A stretch of 64,000 nt of DNA from a bacterium (lineage in GTDB: Bacteria > ARS69), in contig JALGZR010000025.1 of NCBI GenBank assembly GCA_025774805.1, positions 15,213 to 79,212 of the forward strand, given 5' to 3'. The position numbers and the translations under genes are program-made. Below are positions 55,886-64,000 of the stretch, piece by piece. Under the pieces are notes generated by a model, which made no database searches, was not told the DNA's origin, and worked only from the letters and a program-made list of their open reading frames with translations. Position 1 is the first letter of the stretch. Each line of letters starts with the position of its first letter.

Positions 55886-57494
55886 TTTCCCTTCTCCGCT
55901 CGAATCCGGTCGGTCGGGAGGTCCCTCCAGACGAGGATCGACCCCCCGCCCAGCTCCTCGTCGGGGGGGATGTCCCTCAGCCACGACCACGAGTCCGGCC
56001 GGGTCCATGCGAGGGTGCTCTCGGTGAGCACGGGTCTCTCTCTCACCCGGACGACGTACGGCCTTCCCACCGCCAGCGTCGCGCTGATGGCGATGGATCC
56101 CCGGACCGGGTCGGTGGGCAGGGTTCGCCACCGAATCCCGTAGATCGAGGGATCGATGCGCCCGAAGTAGGCGAGCTGCACGGTCTCCACGCCCTCGCGC
56201 TCCGCCCAATCCCGGAGGTCGGGCAGGGCCTGTCCCGCTTTCCTCCCCACAGCCTCTCGACACCGTTGAAGTAGGCCAGCGGAGCTCGGCTCGCCCCGAT
56301 CCCCGAGACCGCGGCGAGAAGGAGTGCCGCCAGCCCCAACCCGCGCATCCCGGGGCGCCCGGAACGGAAGACCGCGGCCGCGACGACGTGCAGGAGGGGG
56401 AGGGCGGGAAGCAGGTAGCGCAGGCCGATGTTCTTCTTCGTCACGAGGCCGAGGCCGACGAGAAACGCCGCGGCCAACGCCAGGGGAAGTCCGAACGGAC
56501 GCCGGCGCTCCGCGATCGTCGCTCCCACCGCCAGAGCGAACAGGACGAGCGCGCCGAGGGGAATCTTCACCAGGAAGGCGATCGGATAGTAGGCGAGCCA
56601 CCCGCCGTGCCGCACTTCCCCCAGGAGATAGGCGGGATACGGGGGCTCCCGGAGCTGGGTCAGGATTCCGTGGACGTAGGGCGAAGGGAGCGGGGTCGGA
56701 AGCGCGCCGTATCGGCCCGGCCCCGGAAAGCCGTATCCCGCGTACAGAACGAACAGGACCACGCCCGCGAGCAGCAGCGGGTCGCCGATCCGACGGCGTC
56801 CGGTCGAGCCACCGATCGCGAGGGCCCCGGCGAGAACGGGGAGGAGGATCAAGCCGCTCATCTTCGACAGGCACGCGGCCCCGGCCAGCGCGCCCGCGAG
56901 CGCCACCGCGAGAATCCGAGGGCGCCCGGGCTCCGTCCGCAGGGCGCGATCGGTCGCCCACCCGGCCCAGACGACGAAGCACGCGAGCCCGATGTCGGGA
57001 GTCACGAGCCGGCCGTGGGCGAGGAGATTCGGCGAGAGCGCCGTCAGCAGGGCCGCGCCGAGGGCCGGCCACTCCCCGGCGAGGGTCCGCGCCCACACGT
57101 ACACGCCGAGAACCGTCGCCAGAAGCAGAGCGACCGACCCGAGCCGCGCCCGGACCAGAAGCCGGTGATAGTCGGTGAAGTGGGCCTTCTCGAACCGATA
57201 GCCGAGATCCCACGACGTCTCGATCTCGGCCAGCTCGGAAGGAGTGACTCCGGGGTCGGGCGAGGCCGCGAGCAGCCCCACCCCCTGGATCCATCGCGTC
57301 AGGGGAGGGTTGCCCGGGTCGATGTGGAGCGTCCCCGGCTTCCAGTAGGCCACGGTGAGCGGGAGGTTGCCGAACTCGTCGACCGTGCAGGAGTCGCGGG
57401 TCATCGTGCGCCCGGCCAGCAGTCCGGCCAGGACCACGGGCAGGAGAACCGCGATCCGGATCGGGCCCGAGCCGCGGGTCGTCACGTCGGTCAC
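55882..57494 (-). CDS. membrane glycosyltransferase (GT39/PMT-2-like), frameshifted
   Basis: Start GTG at 57494, overlapping the TerB gene stop (GTGA). Reading: RTMTRDSCTVDEFGNLPLTV (acidic loop after helix 1), about ten helices (LLLATVLGVYVWARTLAG; GLGLVTKKNIGLRYLLPALP) as far as LAYFNGVERLWGGK near 56243. The frame then shifts, and the C-terminal soluble domain (GQALPDLRDWAEREG ... AYFGRIDPSIYGI) continues to 55882. PMT-2 homologues have ADSNxDWGQxLxxL at this junction, so 20-35 bp with part of that motif are missing. It should use a polyprenyl-phosphate sugar. Real deletion or assembly error cannot be told apart. Confidence 0.78.
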
Positions 57495-58402
57495 GACTCG
57501 ATCCGATCCCGATAGCGATCGCGAACGGCGAAGTACTCGGGCCGAGAGATCCAGAGAAGGTCGGCGATCCGTCGGATCTCCTCGATCTCCTCTTTCGAGG
57601 CGCGATCGTCGGCGACGGCCACCTCGAACAGGACTTCCAGATCTTCCAGCCGCTGCTCCATCGTGGAGATGCGACAGTACTCGGAGCAGATCCTCTGCAG
57701 ATCCGTGTCCCGCCCCACCTCCTCGTCCATGACGGTGAGCAGCAACTCCCGCGCGAAGTCGTCCAGACCGAACCGGCCCGCGAGCGCCCTCTCGACGACC
57801 TCCCGCTCCCGACCGCTCCACCCCTCGTCGACGTGAACGATTCGCGCCAGAAGGACCCCGACGAGCGTCGCCCGGTTCCAGTCGGCTTCGTGCCCCTCCA
57901 GGGTCCGTCCTCGCTGGCGGGAGAGGTCCGCCAAGCGGGCGAGCGCGGAGTTCCGGACGCCTTCCGTCACCGTACCCGCGTGGGGATTCTCGGACCGTCC
58001 GCGCGCGAAGAGCGTCCGGGAGAAGAGTCCGCGAAACCTCTCGGTGAGGCCGTCCAGTACGGTGTGCGACGAGAGGATCGCCCGCACGTGCTCGAGCAGC
58101 TCCCCTTCCTCCGGGGCGCGCGACTCCTCGTCTCCGAGCATCGCCTCGATCTCGACGAGTAGCTCTCGCCTCGCCCCGGGCGGAGCGATCCGGCCCGCGA
58201 AGTCCTTCGTGAGAGCGACCGCCTTGTCGAACGAGACCGGCCGATCCAGCAGAGCGTCGATGGGCTTCCGCTCGGAGGGGTCGAGACCGAAACGGTTGAA
58301 GAGAACCTTGATCCGGTTCCGCTCGTCCGGCTCGACCGCGCCATCCGCCCACGCGACCGCCGCCAGCACCTTCAGGAAGGCGACTTTCAGCGCCCGGGAC
58401 AT
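57491..58402 (-). CDS. TerB-like two-domain protein
   Basis: 303 residues from MSRALKVAFLKVLAAVAWAD at 58402; a 28-residue upstream extension lies in ispH. Two TerB-type helical units are visible: residues 1-110 (AVAWADGAVEPDERNRIKVL) and 190-300 (ARIVHVDEGWSGREREVVE ... VAVADDRASKEEIEEIRRIADLL). TerB domains bind divalent metal and are linked to stress and membrane systems; the role here is unknown. It overlaps ispH by 16 bp and the glycosyltransferase by four. Confidence 0.75.
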   Translation of the reverse strand: MSRALKVAFLKVLAAVAWADGAVEPDERNRIKVLFNRFGLDPSERKPIDALLDRPVSFDKAVALTKDFAGRIAPPGARRELLVEIEAMLGDEESRAPEEGELLEHVRAILSSHTVLDGLTERFRGLFSRTLFARGRSENPHAGTVTEGVRNSALARLADLSRQRGRTLEGHEADWNRATLVGVLLARIVHVDEGWSGREREVVERALAGRFGLDDFARELLLTVMDEEVGRDTDLQRICSEYCRISTMEQRLEDLEVLFEVAVADDRASKEEIEEIRRIADLLWISRPEYFAVRDRYRDRIES

Positions 58403-59375
58403 TCCGGATCGTCCTCCACGAGCTGGCCGTCGCGCTCCTCGCGCAGGTAGCGGACCTTCCCCGGGTAGAGCTCCGCCACCCGACACAGTACGGCCTCGAT
58501 CTGGTCCCGCGGCGTGGAGGTGCCCGCCCCGGTACGGCCTCGATCTGGTCCCGCGGCGTGGAGGTGCCCGCCCCGATCCCGAGCTGCCGGACTCCTTCGA
58601 GCCACTTGCGGCGAATGCCGTCCACCGAGTCGACGTGGTACGTCCGGTCCGGGAGATAACCGCGCGCGATCCGGGCGAGGTTCGTCGTGTTCGACGAGTC
58701 GAGCCCCCCGACGATGATCATCGCGTCGACCCAGCGGGCCAGGCGGTCGACCGCCCCCTGCTGGTTCTTGACCGGACGACAGCGCGTGTCGATCGCCTTC
58801 AGGCCCGGGTACCTCGTCCGCCGGATGCAGTCCACGAGTTGCTCGAACTTCTCTCGCGTGATCGTGGTCTGACAGATCGCCACCGTCCGGTCGAAGTCCC
58901 GGGGAAGAGCCTCGACGTCTTCCTCGGTATAGACGACCGGAACGTTCGTGCCGTAGGAGCGGCTCGCGATGATCTCGGCGTGATCCGGGTTCCCGATCAG
59001 GATGACCTGATAGCCCTCGGACTCGTACCGGTGAATCTTGCCGTAGACCCACTTCAGTAGAACCGGACACGTGGCATCGTGATACACGATGCCGCGACGC
59101 GTGAGCTCCTCCTTGAGTTCCTTCGGGTATCCGTGCGCGGTGATCACCAGCTCCTTCACGCCGTGCTCTTCGAGCTCGCCGAGGTCGGTGTACCGCTCCA
59201 GGATCGGAATGCCTTGCTCCGCCAGACGATTCACGATGATCGGGTTGTGGACGATGGGACCGAGAATCGGGTTGGCTCTCTCCTGTGCGGTCTCGATCGC
59301 CTCCTCCACGCCGAAGCACGTGCCGGCGCTGTGGGCCACGATGACGTCCAGCGTGGGGGTGGTCACGGTCGCCAT
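58387..59375 (-). CDS. ispH: IspH, 4-hydroxy-3-methylbut-2-enyl diphosphate reductase, frame broken by a 44-bp tandem duplication
   Basis: The N-terminal LytB/IspH pattern is intact: HSAGTCFGVEEAIETAQ (first cluster Cys), GPIVHNPIIVNRLAEQGI, DATCPVLLKW, GNPDHAEI, QTTITREKFEQ, DTRCRPVKNQQ and VGGLDSSNTTNL. After GAGTSTPRDQIEAV, the same 44 bases occur twice (58486-58573), which shifts the frame. Removing one copy restores a 314-residue enzyme ending LCRVAELYPGKVRYLREERD...PGR at 58387. IspH makes IPP and DMAPP in the last step of the MEP pathway and is normally essential, so either the frame is corrected or the duplication is an assembly artefact. Confidence 0.88.
58486..58573. repeat. 44-bp exact tandem duplication inside ispH
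   Basis: Units 58486-58529 and 58530-58573 are identical (each begins GTACGGCCTCGATCTGGTCC). 44 is not a multiple of three, so the second unit is read in another frame. Confidence 0.9.
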
Positions 59376-59382
59376 CTCCGCT

Positions 59383-61260
59383 TCAGTCTCCGATGTACCC
59401 GAGGGTGCGAAGCTGCTCGAGGATGCGCTCGTCGCCCGCCGCGTCGGCGGCCGTCACCGTCAGGGCGTCCGGACGCTCATAAGAGGGTACGTAACGGATC
59501 GGGAACTCCTTCCAGAACCCGGGGTCGAAGAAGTCCCGCGCGACCTCTCCGTCCATATCGTCGGGAACGGGAACGCCGAGCAGGGCCAAGATCGTCGGAG
59601 CTATGTCGTAGATGGAGACGACCCCTCGCTCCGAGGAGGGGACGATCGGACCGCCCGCCAGGATACAGAACCCGTCCGGCTTCCGGCTGTGCCCCCAGAG
59701 CTGGTTCTCCCACCCGTGATCGGAGAGGACGATCACGACGGTGTTCTCATCCGCCTGATCCAAGGTATCGCGAAGCAGGTCATCGCAAAACCGGTAGTAG
59801 GCGTCGATCGCGTTCCGGAATCGCCGCTCCGGAAATTCGTCCAGGTCCTCGGGCGGCAGATTCCGCCACTTCCAGGTCATGTGGTGGGAGCCGTCCATCC
59901 CCCGGTAGTAGACGGCCCCGAGTCGCCAGTCGGGCACGCGGGGGAAGACCTCTCCGACGACGCGACAAGTCGTGAGGTCCCGGGACATCTCGCCGCCGAT
60001 CGTCTTGAACCAGGGACGGAACGAGCTCGCGAGCTCGTCCCGCCTTCCGGAGTCCAGGTTGTCCACGTCGAGGAACTGCATCAGATCCGCCCGGGACAGG
60101 TCCCGTTCCGCCGTGATGAGCGGCGCGAGCTCGGGGACGAGCGAATCGGGAAAGACCGCAAAGGAAAGCGCATCCTCCCGCCCCTGGAGGAGGTGGAACC
60201 GGTCCGAGATCTGAATGCCTCGGACCGGCCGAACCGGGTGGGTGACGTACCACTCGAGCGAGATCGTCGGGAGCCCGAACTCCCCCAACACGTCCCAGAT
60301 CTGACGGGCGCCCAGATTGCTCGAGGCGTAGATCCCCAGCGGAAGCAACCCGAGACGGTGACCGCCGCGCACGTTGAGCTTCATCACCTTCGTGAGGTGC
60401 TTGATGCGCTTCGGGTCGTGAGGGATTCCGGGGAGCCCGAACGGGGGCTGCGTGTAGACGTGACTGAAGATCCGGTGCTTCTCGAGGCTCTTCCCCGTGG
60501 CCACCCCGGTCCAAATGATCGGCGAGAACGTCGGCTCGACCGTCTTGACGACGGCGGTTCGTCCCCGGGCGGCGAGAGCGGCGTGGACCGGCATGCCCCC
60601 CGCCTCGAAGAGGGGATCGATCACCGACCACTCGCCACCGTCCATCCCCACGAGAAGGACCCGGACTCCCGTGTCGGGGATCGGGTCGAGATCCGCGGCG
60701 GCGACGGCGTCGACCGTCGGGACGATCTCGAATCTCGAGCGGGCGGTCGTGAGGCCGATGCCGCCCGCCACGGTCAGGAGGGCTCCGACCGCTACGAGGA
60801 CCCGACGGATCCCCGCCGGACTCCGGTCGCGGGCCCGGCGACCGAGACCCAGCAGGATGATCGCGAGCACGAGCATCCCGACGACCGTGATGATGAGGTC
60901 CTCCCGGCTTCGTGCATGCAGGACCATGCGATCCCGGTAGTGGGAGACGGCCAGGATGAACGCGAGGAACCAGGGTCCGGCCCACAATCGCAGCGGCCCC
61001 GTGAGACTCCCCCACACGCGGCGGGTGATCCAGACCGCCACGGGCGCCGCGAGAGCGACCACCGTGTACTCCAGGACGAGAAAGACCGCCAGGAGCAGAT
61101 GCCCGGTCCCGAGCGGAAACACGTCGTTCACGCGGGTGAAGTAGGCGGCCTCGAGGAGACCGAACCCCGCACCCCAGAGGAGGCATACCCCGAACACCGG
61201 GCCCCGGCCGAGGCGGGACCAGGTGCTCCGCGCGGAGCTCTCTTCGCCCCTGGCCCGCAT
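59383..61260 (-). CDS. membrane-anchored alkaline-phosphatase-superfamily (type I phosphodiesterase/nucleotide pyrophosphatase-like) protein
   Basis: 625 residues. Several N-terminal hydrophobic helices (about 17-160) precede the catalytic domain: LLVGMDGGEWSVID (metal Asp), FSPIIWTGVATGKSLEKH (Thr nucleophile region), later VVIVLSDHGWENQ and ISLEWYVTHPV. This set fits phosphodiesterase/pyrophosphatase or phosphonate-type hydrolases. The ATG at 61260 is formed by the outer end of repeat copy C with a poorly spaced GGTGAG, so the true start may be a little downstream. Stop is 8 bp before the ispH start. Substrate unknown. Confidence 0.78.
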   Translation of the reverse strand: MRARGEESSARSTWSRLGRGPVFGVCLLWGAGFGLLEAAYFTRVNDVFPLGTGHLLLAVFLVLEYTVVALAAPVAVWITRRVWGSLTGPLRLWAGPWFLAFILAVSHYRDRMVLHARSREDLIITVVGMLVLAIILLGLGRRARDRSPAGIRRVLVAVGALLTVAGGIGLTTARSRFEIVPTVDAVAAADLDPIPDTGVRVLLVGMDGGEWSVIDPLFEAGGMPVHAALAARGRTAVVKTVEPTFSPIIWTGVATGKSLEKHRIFSHVYTQPPFGLPGIPHDPKRIKHLTKVMKLNVRGGHRLGLLPLGIYASSNLGARQIWDVLGEFGLPTISLEWYVTHPVRPVRGIQISDRFHLLQGREDALSFAVFPDSLVPELAPLITAERDLSRADLMQFLDVDNLDSGRRDELASSFRPWFKTIGGEMSRDLTTCRVVGEVFPRVPDWRLGAVYYRGMDGSHHMTWKWRNLPPEDLDEFPERRFRNAIDAYYRFCDDLLRDTLDQADENTVVIVLSDHGWENQLWGHSRKPDGFCILAGGPIVPSSERGVVSIYDIAPTILALLGVPVPDDMDGEVARDFFDPGFWKEFPIRYVPSYERPDALTVTAADAAGDERILEQLRTLGYIGD

Positions 61261-61429
61261 ATCTCACCAGCCTCTGCTGCGGCAGCGGCTCGCCGCGCCT
61301 GGCTTCGTCGTCGGGGCGCTTCCGCCCTGCGGCGGGGCTCCGGCCCCGGCTCGGCCGAAGGCCCCCCATCTCCTCGCCAGACACGACGATCCGCCGCCTC
61401 GCGACGAGCCCGGTGAGAAGTGCAGGCCA
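61251..61429. repeat. full copy C of the 180-bp inverted-end repeat
   Basis: 179 bp, ends TGGCCCGCATATCTCACCAG and CGGTGAGAAGTGCAGGCCA. Interior matches A and B with more substitutions. The left end contains the ATG of the minus-strand phosphodiesterase gene. Confidence 0.9.
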
Positions 61430-61681
61430 GCGGACGTCGAAGCGCGAGACATGCGGTCGATTCCTCTCCCGGAAGGCACGTCGAGGGGGAGACACCGGAC
61501 CCGAGGACCGGATGCGAGCCCCGGTCCCGCTTCCGATCCGGTCAGCGTACGGAGCTGGGGGAGGATCGCAAGGTTTCCGTTCGGGCGGTCGAGAGGGAGC
61601 CCGGCCCTTGACACCCCGGGGACCGCCGCCCGAGAATCGGCGTCGGGGTATCGGTATAACTCTTTGGAACTGAACAGGATC

Positions 61682-61705
61682 TGGCCTGCAATGCTCACCT
61701 GCCCC
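61682..61705. repeat. degenerate repeat J (left end)
   Basis: TGGCCTGCAATGCTCACCTG resembles the left terminus of copy C. It lies 45 bp upstream of the sulfatase-type gene. A TATAAC at 61655-61660 nearby may be its promoter -10, but no spaced -35 is present. Confidence 0.45.
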
Positions 61706-61749
61706 GCGGCGACGGCGGCGGCGAGCCGGGGAGATCCGGGAGGGCCGGG

Positions 61750-63588
61750 GTGAACAGGTGCGATCGGCCCGGGCCCCGGGTCCCCCTTCTCCGAGTCGTG
61801 GTCCTCACCGGGGCAGTATTCCTCGGGGCCTCCTGCGGCGCGCCCGCTCCGAACAGGAGCAGCGTCCTCTTCGTCACGATCGACACCCTGAGACCGGACC
61901 ACCTGGGGACCTACGGGAATCCCCGGGCGCGGACGCCGTGCCTCGACTCCCTGGCCCGCCGGGGGGTCCTCTTCGCCGACGCCCGGGTTCCCTACCCGCT
62001 CACCCTGCCCTCGCACGCGACGCTCTTTACCGGGGCTCTTCCCTACCGGCACGGGGCCCGACGGAACGACTCGTTCGGACTCGATCCGACGTTGCCCGTG
62101 CTTTCGGAGCGGGCCTCGGAGCAGGGGTGCGCGACGGCCGCGATCATCTCGACGTTCGTGCTCAATCGGGACTTCGGGCTCGCCCGAGGGTTCGGCTCCT
62201 ACTTGGACCTGTCGGCTCCGGAGGACCTCCGCCGGAACCGCGTGGAGCGGCGGGCCGGCGAGGTCACGGATCTCGCGCGGGCCTGGCTGGACGGACGACC
62301 CGACTCGACGTTCCTCCTGTGGACGCACTACTTCGATCCCCACGACGACTACGAGCCCCCGTTTCCCTACGACAGGGTCTACGCCGGAGGCGCCGAGAAC
62401 CGCTACGACGGGGAGATCGCGTACACCGACCTCGAGCTCGCCCGTCTGTTCCGGGGGCTGGACGCACGACGCGATCGGGACCGGCACGTGATCGTCGTGA
62501 CCTCGGACCACGGGGAGGCGTTCGGGGAGCACGGCGAGTGGGGGCACGGGTTCTTCCTCTACGACACGACGGTGCGGGTTCCGCTGATCGTCGCCCGGGG
62601 CGCCCGGCGAATGGAGATGGACCACCCGAGGATCCGCGGGGAGTTTGTCCGGTCGATCGACCTTCTTCCCACGACGTGCGCGCTGGCGGGGTGGAGCGCG
62701 CCGGAAGCTCCGGAAGGACGCGATCTCGATCCGTTCGGAGCGCCTCCCTCGGGAGGGGTGCCGCTCTACCTGGAGACCTTCGAACCGACCGTGGGATACG
62801 GCGCCACGGATCTGCGGGGAGTGGTCGGCGACGGTTGGAAAGCGATCCTCGCCCCGATTCCCGAGCTCTACGATCTCGGGTCCGATCCCCACGAGCGGCG
62901 AAACCTCGCGGGAGAAGAGCCCGAGCGGGAAGAGGCGCTCCGGGAGATCCTCGAGGGTCATCTGGACGCGGAGCGCACCGCGGGCCGGGCCGCGACGGCC
63001 GACGAGCGCGTGGACGAGGACACGCGAGCCCGTCTTCTCGCGATCGGGTATCTGGGGTCCACTCCGGCCGAAGAGGAGGCGACCGCCTGGTCACGGCGCG
63101 ACCCCAAGGAGATCGTGCAGTTGATCCCCCGAATGGACAAAGGGGTCGAGCACTGCCGGAACGGCCGCTGGGAGAAGGGTCTTCCGTTGCTGGAAGAGGT
63201 GCTCCGGGAGGATCCTCTCAACGGAAAAGCTCTGCACTGGATCGCGCGCGCCCGCATGCGGGCCGAGGATCCGGACGGTGCCGTGGAGGTCTACCGGACG
63301 GCGCTGGAGCACGACCCGTTCAATCCGGGCCTGCTGAACCGGATCGGTGTCCTGTATCTGCGGACGAAGCGATTCGACGAGGCGGTCGAGACTTTCGAGA
63401 AGATCGTCCGAGTCGATCCGCGGAACGTGTCCGCTCACCTGAATGCGGCGACGGCCTACTCCCGGACCGCGAGACCTCGGCGTGCACGCGCCGCCGTGGA
63501 GAGAGCCCTGGAGATCGATCCCGTGAATCCACTCGCGACTCGCATCGCGCGTCAGATGGGAATCCTGCCGCCGGCCGAGGAGCGCTGA
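61750..63588 (+). CDS. sulfatase-family (alkaline phosphatase superfamily) lipoprotein with C-terminal TPRs
   Basis: 612 residues from the GTG at 61750 (GGGAGGG upstream). The N-terminal hydrophobic stretch ends in a lipobox-like LGASC near residue 29. The catalytic domain has VTIDTLRPDHLG (metal Asp), YPLTLPSHATLFTG with Thr/Ser where arylsulfatases have the formylglycine Cys, DPHDDYEPPF and VTSDHGEAFGEHGEWGH (Asp-His metal pair). Lack of a CxPxR motif means it is not a formylglycine sulfatase and more likely a phospho- or phosphoglycerol-type transferase or hydrolase. The last 150 residues contain TPR units (GRWEKGLPLLEEVLREDPL, AVEVYRTALEHDPFNPG). Confidence 0.82.
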   Translation: MNRCDRPGPRVPLLRVVVLTGAVFLGASCGAPAPNRSSVLFVTIDTLRPDHLGTYGNPRARTPCLDSLARRGVLFADARVPYPLTLPSHATLFTGALPYRHGARRNDSFGLDPTLPVLSERASEQGCATAAIISTFVLNRDFGLARGFGSYLDLSAPEDLRRNRVERRAGEVTDLARAWLDGRPDSTFLLWTHYFDPHDDYEPPFPYDRVYAGGAENRYDGEIAYTDLELARLFRGLDARRDRDRHVIVVTSDHGEAFGEHGEWGHGFFLYDTTVRVPLIVARGARRMEMDHPRIRGEFVRSIDLLPTTCALAGWSAPEAPEGRDLDPFGAPPSGGVPLYLETFEPTVGYGATDLRGVVGDGWKAILAPIPELYDLGSDPHERRNLAGEEPEREEALREILEGHLDAERTAGRAATADERVDEDTRARLLAIGYLGSTPAEEEATAWSRRDPKEIVQLIPRMDKGVEHCRNGRWEKGLPLLEEVLREDPLNGKALHWIARARMRAEDPDGAVEVYRTALEHDPFNPGLLNRIGVLYLRTKRFDEAVETFEKIVRVDPRNVSAHLNAATAYSRTARPRRARAAVERALEIDPVNPLATRIARQMGILPPAEER

Positions 63589-63616
63589 CGGCCGGTCGCC
63601 GGCGGCCGGGAGGCGC

Positions 63617-63690
63617 CGCCTCGGCGAGTGCACCCCGTCTCCTCGCCAGACACGACGATCCACCGCCTCGCGACGAGCCTGGTGAGAAAT
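63617..63690. repeat. partial repeat H (right half)
   Basis: Matches the right half of the element: TCTCCTCGCCAGACACGACG and GCGACGAGCCTGGTGAGAAA are present, but the terminal TGCAGGC is altered to TTCGGGG. It begins 29 bp after the sulfatase-type gene stop. Confidence 0.8.
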
Positions 63691-63725
63691 TCGGGGTCGG
63701 GAGCTCGCGGTACGGGAGGGAGACG

Positions 63726-64000
63726 TCAATACCCCGAGATCGGATCGCCGACGCGCAGCACTCCGCCCCGGAGGATCCTCGCCCGCAACCCGGCGCGGTG
63801 GAGCAGGGCCTCCCGCGCGCCCTTCGTCGTTCGCCTCTCGAGCGTGGCGCACGGTTCGCACAGTCGGACACCGCGGAGGACGACCTCCCCGATCCGGAAC
63901 TCCCGATCGACGAGGTGATTCAGGGGGACATGGGACGTGAGGAGATTGCGGCGGGTGTCCGCCGCCGTCAGCTCGAACCCGGAGTCGCGGGGCAACGCCT
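63726..64000 (-). CDS. MOSC-domain protein, 5' end cut by window edge
   Basis: The visible 90 residues (TRRNLLTSHVPLNHLVDREFR, then GVVLRGVRLCEPCATLE) match the C-terminal part of MOSC domains, which deliver or carry sulfur via a conserved Cys, here in RLCEPC. The N-terminus lies outside the window. MOSC proteins act with molybdenum-cofactor enzymes or as sulfur carriers; the molybdopterin-type enzyme elsewhere in the window gives a possible but unproven link. Confidence 0.75.
   Translation of the reverse strand, partial: ALPRDSGFELTAADTRRNLLTSHVPLNHLVDREFRIGEVVLRGVRLCEPCATLERRTTKGAREALLHRAGLRARILRGGVLRVGDPISGY

Noticed and set aside
1792-61429. The 180-bp repeats as CRISPR or tRNA-like elements
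   Set aside because: They are dispersed, have inverted ends, no regular spacers and no tRNA fold.
61608-61660. TTGACA plus TATAAC as promoter of the sulfatase-type gene
   Set aside because: The two boxes are 41 bp apart, far from the 16-18 bp needed.
1-64000. rRNA or tRNA genes in intergenic gaps
   Set aside because: No gap shows a cloverleaf with a T-loop GTTCRA-type sequence or conserved rRNA stretches by eye; a tRNAscan run would be the decisive check.

Overview
The window is high-GC bacterial DNA with dense, mostly minus-strand gene clusters. No rRNA, tRNA, phage or CRISPR locus was seen. Several secreted proteins end in FlgD-type Ig-like domains (a subtilase, two gingipain-like C25 peptidases, one unrecognised protein). 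Together with a dockerin-like protein, a bactofilin and anaerobic Fe-S redox complexes, this points to an uncultured anaerobic or microaerophilic bacterium of the FCB/'Candidatus Eisenbacteria' type. The lineage is inferred from gene content only.

Layout. 1-9.1 kb: M28 and M15 peptidases, an FlgD-tailed subtilase, an arsenosugar pair (ArsS plus its carboxymuconolactone-decarboxylase-like partner), an M19 dipeptidase, a DUF99 protein and a formylglycine sulfatase. 9.2-14.1 kb: a copper-type P-type ATPase, a LytS/LytTR two-component pair and a small membrane protein. 14.1-20.5 kb: a three-gene NAD(P)H/ferredoxin oxidoreductase operon (NuoEF-like, NuoG plus NfnA-like fusion, GltA-like). 20.8-27.2 kb: a metallo-beta-lactamase-fold hydrolase, a glycosyltransferase with TPRs, a bactofilin and an OPT transporter. 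27.3-31.6 kb: egtD translationally coupled to a molybdopterin-cysteine desulfurase fusion matching the metallopterin-dependent ergothioneine synthase type, an oxygen-independent ergothioneine route. 31.7-42.2 kb: a serpin remnant, a DUF2914 protein, an M29 aminopeptidase, a PHP phosphatase and secreted proteins. 42.4-50.6 kb: korDABC followed by an HdrA-HdrA-MvhD fusion, a 58-residue zinc ribbon and an HdrC-HdrB fusion, all one operon. 51-64 kb: a large C25 peptidase, an overlapping ispH/TerB/glycosyltransferase/HD/DUF6504 cluster, two alkaline-phosphatase-superfamily proteins and a partial MOSC protein.

Two points stand out. The HdrA gene has one in-frame TGA where the family has Cys or selenocysteine, with a perfect hairpin at bacterial SECIS spacing, so it is probably a selenoprotein in an operon that joins 2-oxoacid oxidation to a heterodisulfide-reductase-like complex. 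A family of about 180-bp elements with inverted ends (three full copies and at least seven partial or degenerate ones) sits against genes, and its ends often form the stop codon, and sometimes the start codon, of the neighbour.

Four conserved genes (LytTR regulator, gltA-like, a membrane glycosyltransferase, ispH) carry small deletions or a 44-bp duplication that shift the frame. Real lesions and assembly errors cannot be separated from the sequence alone.
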